Origin: a virus
Reading direction: 5' to 3' (one strand)
DNA: 29,480 bases
IMG/VR virus record: IMGVR_UViG_3300037504_000626
Coordinates: 1-29,480 of that record
A program made the translations under genes and the position numbers. The notes beneath the pieces were generated by a model. That model saw only the letters and a program-made list of their open reading frames with translations. It had not been told where the DNA came from and did no database searches. Shown here in pieces: positions 27,056 through 29,480 of the stretch. Positions within the stretch are counted from its first letter, which is position 1, and every line of letters begins with the position of its first letter.

Positions 27056-29480
27056 GTTTTTGCGTCCCCAAAGAACAAGTTGAAAAACTTAAATCCTTTG
27101 CTCAAAAGACCCGCATTGATGTCGGGGAACTTTTGAACATGACAACCAAAGAGCGAAGGGACTTTTTCAAAAAGTCCACCGATGACGAGATGGCCAAGTT
27201 TATCAACACCGAATTTGAGAAAGCTAAGGTTAAGTATAATGACGGCAGCGCGAAAGCTTTAATGGAGTGGGCGGAAAGCACCTTTGACCCTAAGCTTAAA
27301 AAACCGCAACTCTTTAAGGGGTTAAGAGATAAGATTGAAATGCTCCAAGAGACCGGAGCGCTATCTAACGAGGGAGCTTTGGATGACTTTGTTGAAAGCA
27401 CTCTAGGCGGCGCAGTAACTAAACAAGAAGCTGACAAACTCCTAGAACACGCCGCTAAGGTTGATAAAGCCCAGTCTAAACTTGGGGAAAACTTAGAAAA
27501 ACTGGGCAACCCCAACGCCTTTGATGATAATTTAGCTTTTTGGAAAGCTAAATCAGAAGCCGACCAATATATTAACAGCATAACCCCAGCAGCGAAGAGC
27601 TCTGTGCTAACCAACACAATCAGGAAGGGCTCAATGCTCGCCAGGGTTAGCACCAACACTTTAAATATTTTGGGATCTTGGCTTAACCGAGGGTTTAAGG
27701 CTGGGACTGTTAGGGTTAGAGAAACCACCCTCAAAGGGGCGGCTGGGATTGATAAGGGTGTTAACCTCAAAAAACAATACGCCAAAATGTCTCGTAAGAT
27801 ATTCAAAGAGACGGGATACGATATTTCTAGAATGATCAAATTGGAAGACGACAAAAAACTTTTAGGAGAGAAATTCACCCACGCAGAAGGAGAGGGAACT
27901 ATCAGAAAAGTTGGAAGGTTTTTTGAAAATACTACTTTTAAAGTGCTGGGAATTTCGGATAACATGGTAGCCACCAGTCAGTTTGTAGATTCGGCGGGGT
28001 TATTAGCAAAACAGTTTGCCAAGAAAAAAGGCTTAAAAGGACAGGCGCTAATTGAAGAAGAAAATAAGCTTTTAAGAGAGGCTTTTAGCCTGTCTCCACT
28101 AAGAACAGCGGAAGGCGACATTTTAAGGGAGATTGCAGTGGTGGACGCCATGAAGGCTACTTATACCGAAACAGGATCTTTGAGTACCGCGGCTCTTGAT
28201 ACTAAAAACTTAATTAACAAATACACGGGCGCTTTTAATGTTGGTGATTTAGAGGTGCCTTTCGTTAAAACGCCCGCCAATGTTATTGAGCAGTCAATGG
28301 ACACCGCGGGGCTAGGGATGTTTAAAGGCTTAATAAAGCTTTACAAGGGCCTTGATGTCAAAGGCAAAGCTCTCAGGGGAACCTTGAAGGGTGGAGTAGA
28401 TGAAAGAATGGTTAGAGATGGAGTCGAAGACTTAACCCGTGCGGGTGTAGGACTTCTGGGCGCTGCTGTTTTCGTTTCGACTATTAAGCCGGATGACTTT
28501 ATGGGGGCTTACGACTACAGAAGAACAGACGAGGCTCAGCTTAAAAACGCTAACTATAACGCTATCAGGATCGGCGATAAATGGATTTCCCTTGACTACC
28601 TTGGACCCTTGCAGGCCCCAATTACGGGGATGCTGTACGCTAAGAAGTACGGAGGAGATGAAGGTATTATGAAGAAAGCCGAAAGGTACGCCCAAGGAGC
28701 GGGGAGGGCCTTCCTGGAAACCCCAGGGCTGGAGGCGTTTAGTAGTGATTATGAAATCGCCGTTGAGTGGTTGGAGAACGATTCAGCGAAAGCTACTGAA
28801 ACAGTTAAGAAATCTCTAGGAAACCACCTAACCAGCTACACCCCAGGGATTTTAGTTGACCTTGCGAAAGCAACCGACCCCCTAGAGCGAGAAACCCGAG
28901 GAGAGACAATCCCCGAGACAACCATCAATAAGGCAAAGAGAAACATTCCAGGATTAAGACAAACACTCCCCTCCGCAATAAATGTGCACGGAGAAGAACG
29001 CAAAACCGAGTTGGGAATGGCCGGCTTAACTGGCGCAATTTCCCAAGTGATGTTCGGCTCACGGGTAAAGACCGCTAACACTGACGCGGCAGCTGAGGAA
29101 ATCGCCCAACTATCTAAAGAGGGGCATGTGCCGAAGCTAACCAATCTTGAATGGTCTAACAGCTCTAAAGTTGGCAGACTGAAAGAGAAGGTAGGTGATG
29201 ATTGGAGAGAGACTAAAATCGAGTTTGGACAAGGAGCCGCTAAAAGAATCAAAGAACTAATTGACAGCAAAGAATACCAAAACCTAACCCCAGAACAGAA
29301 GGCAGAAAGAATTGAAGAAGTCACTAAGGAATCACTAGAAGAGGTCTACGCTCAAAATGGAATCTGGGATGCCAACCAAGACCCAGTTAAAGCAAAAAGG
29401 AAATATGAGATGGGCAAAGTCAAAGAAAAATATGATAAACTGCTCTCCCAAGGGAAGGCTTCTGAAGCCAAAAAACTTCT
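27052..29480 (+). CDS. Second giant ejection protein (partial at right edge)
   Basis: The frame is open from ATG 27052 to the window end, 809 codons with no stop, so the C-terminus is missing. It starts in the stop of the previous gene (ATGA). Residues 1-180 are charged and helical (CVPKEQVEKLKSFAQKTRID). The middle resembles C-terminal regions of large polyvalent phage proteins: NTIRKGSMLARVSTNTLNIL, DNMVATSQFVDSAGLL, EVPFVKTPANVIEQSMD, LTRAGVGLLGAAVFVSTIKP, IRIGDKWISLDYLGPLQAP. GLLGAAVFVSTI is a possible membrane segment. It is likely to enter the cell with the DNA. Confidence 0.75.
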   Translation, partial: MSFCVPKEQVEKLKSFAQKTRIDVGELLNMTTKERRDFFKKSTDDEMAKFINTEFEKAKVKYNDGSAKALMEWAESTFDPKLKKPQLFKGLRDKIEMLQETGALSNEGALDDFVESTLGGAVTKQEADKLLEHAAKVDKAQSKLGENLEKLGNPNAFDDNLAFWKAKSEADQYINSITPAAKSSVLTNTIRKGSMLARVSTNTLNILGSWLNRGFKAGTVRVRETTLKGAAGIDKGVNLKKQYAKMSRKIFKETGYDISRMIKLEDDKKLLGEKFTHAEGEGTIRKVGRFFENTTFKVLGISDNMVATSQFVDSAGLLAKQFAKKKGLKGQALIEEENKLLREAFSLSPLRTAEGDILREIAVVDAMKATYTETGSLSTAALDTKNLINKYTGAFNVGDLEVPFVKTPANVIEQSMDTAGLGMFKGLIKLYKGLDVKGKALRGTLKGGVDERMVRDGVEDLTRAGVGLLGAAVFVSTIKPDDFMGAYDYRRTDEAQLKNANYNAIRIGDKWISLDYLGPLQAPITGMLYAKKYGGDEGIMKKAERYAQGAGRAFLETPGLEAFSSDYEIAVEWLENDSAKATETVKKSLGNHLTSYTPGILVDLAKATDPLERETRGETIPETTINKAKRNIPGLRQTLPSAINVHGEERKTELGMAGLTGAISQVMFGSRVKTANTDAAAEEIAQLSKEGHVPKLTNLEWSNSSKVGRLKEKVGDDWRETKIEFGQGAAKRIKELIDSKEYQNLTPEQKAERIEEVTKESLEEVYAQNGIWDANQDPVKAKRKYEMGKVKEKYDKLLSQGKASEAKKL

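Noticed and set aside
27040-27060. Programmed -1 frameshift between the two giant genes
   Set aside because: No slippery heptamer is seen, and a TAA in the second frame at 27046-27048 leaves only a few bases for slippage; ATGA reinitiation explains the layout.
27102-29324. Minus-strand frames of 290, 87 and 162 residues
   Set aside because: They lie opposite the + strand frame 27052-29480, which is open throughout, coupled by ATGA and has recognisable sequence; their composition is that of antisense shadows.

Overview
The window is part of the genome of a tailed bacteriophage, most likely a short-tailed (podovirus-type) member of the Caudoviricetes. All the genes I support read on the + strand and are packed with ATGA, TAATG or longer overlaps. 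The virion module runs in the usual order: terminase small and large subunits, portal, scaffold, major capsid protein, head-tail connector, tail hub, fibres and ejection proteins. I see no tape-measure, sheath or tail-tube gene. TGA is used as a stop in many overlapping gene pairs, so UGA is not reassigned. TTGACA-type promoters, intrinsic terminators and some AGGAGG ribosome-binding sites point to a bacterial host. The host cannot be named from this sequence. Most starts lack a Shine-Dalgarno sequence and follow A-rich runs, and LamG/DUF2341-like proteins are frequent in uncultured bacteria, but that is only a hint.

Layout. 1-740: small Cys-pair and hypothetical genes with a first promoter. 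740-3600: replication region, with two modules in tandem (promoter, structured RNA ending in a terminator, gene for a winged-helix initiator-like protein), followed by a DnaB-type helicase. 3600-7230: accessory genes for HNH proteins, tiny membrane proteins, zinc-ribbon and zinc-knuckle proteins, a 22-unit hexapeptide-repeat protein and a RusA-like resolvase. It also holds a promoter followed by a pseudoknot-terminator. 7320-12160: a GroES-like protein, four glycosyltransferase-like proteins, a SAM methyltransferase and a histone-H1-like basic protein, closed by a strong terminator. 12250-17590: packaging and head genes. 17620-21960: connector, tail hub and fibre or receptor-binding proteins. 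21956-29480: ejection proteins, including a 1304-residue polyvalent-type protein with a zinc-metallopeptidase motif and a possible ADP-ribosyltransferase-like segment, and a second giant ORF that runs off the window.

How the parts work together. The winged-helix proteins, DnaB helicase and RusA-like nuclease would start replication and process phage DNA. The histone-like protein sits next to the packaging genes and may bind or compact DNA. The glycosyltransferase and methyltransferase block probably modifies a glycan, on either the virion or the host surface. The giant internal proteins would enter the cell with the DNA. No integrase, repressor, DNA polymerase or endolysin is visible.

The most unusual content is RNA. 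Two paralogous structured RNAs (about 796-918 and 1399-1522) keep the same pseudoknotted fold although most of the paired bases differ. Each starts at the predicted +1 of a near-identical promoter and ends in an intrinsic terminator directly before a replication gene. A third promoter-pseudoknot-terminator lies at 3884-3975. No gene-free stretch exceeds 300 bases. The largest, 740-932 and 1350-1535, hold the first two RNAs.
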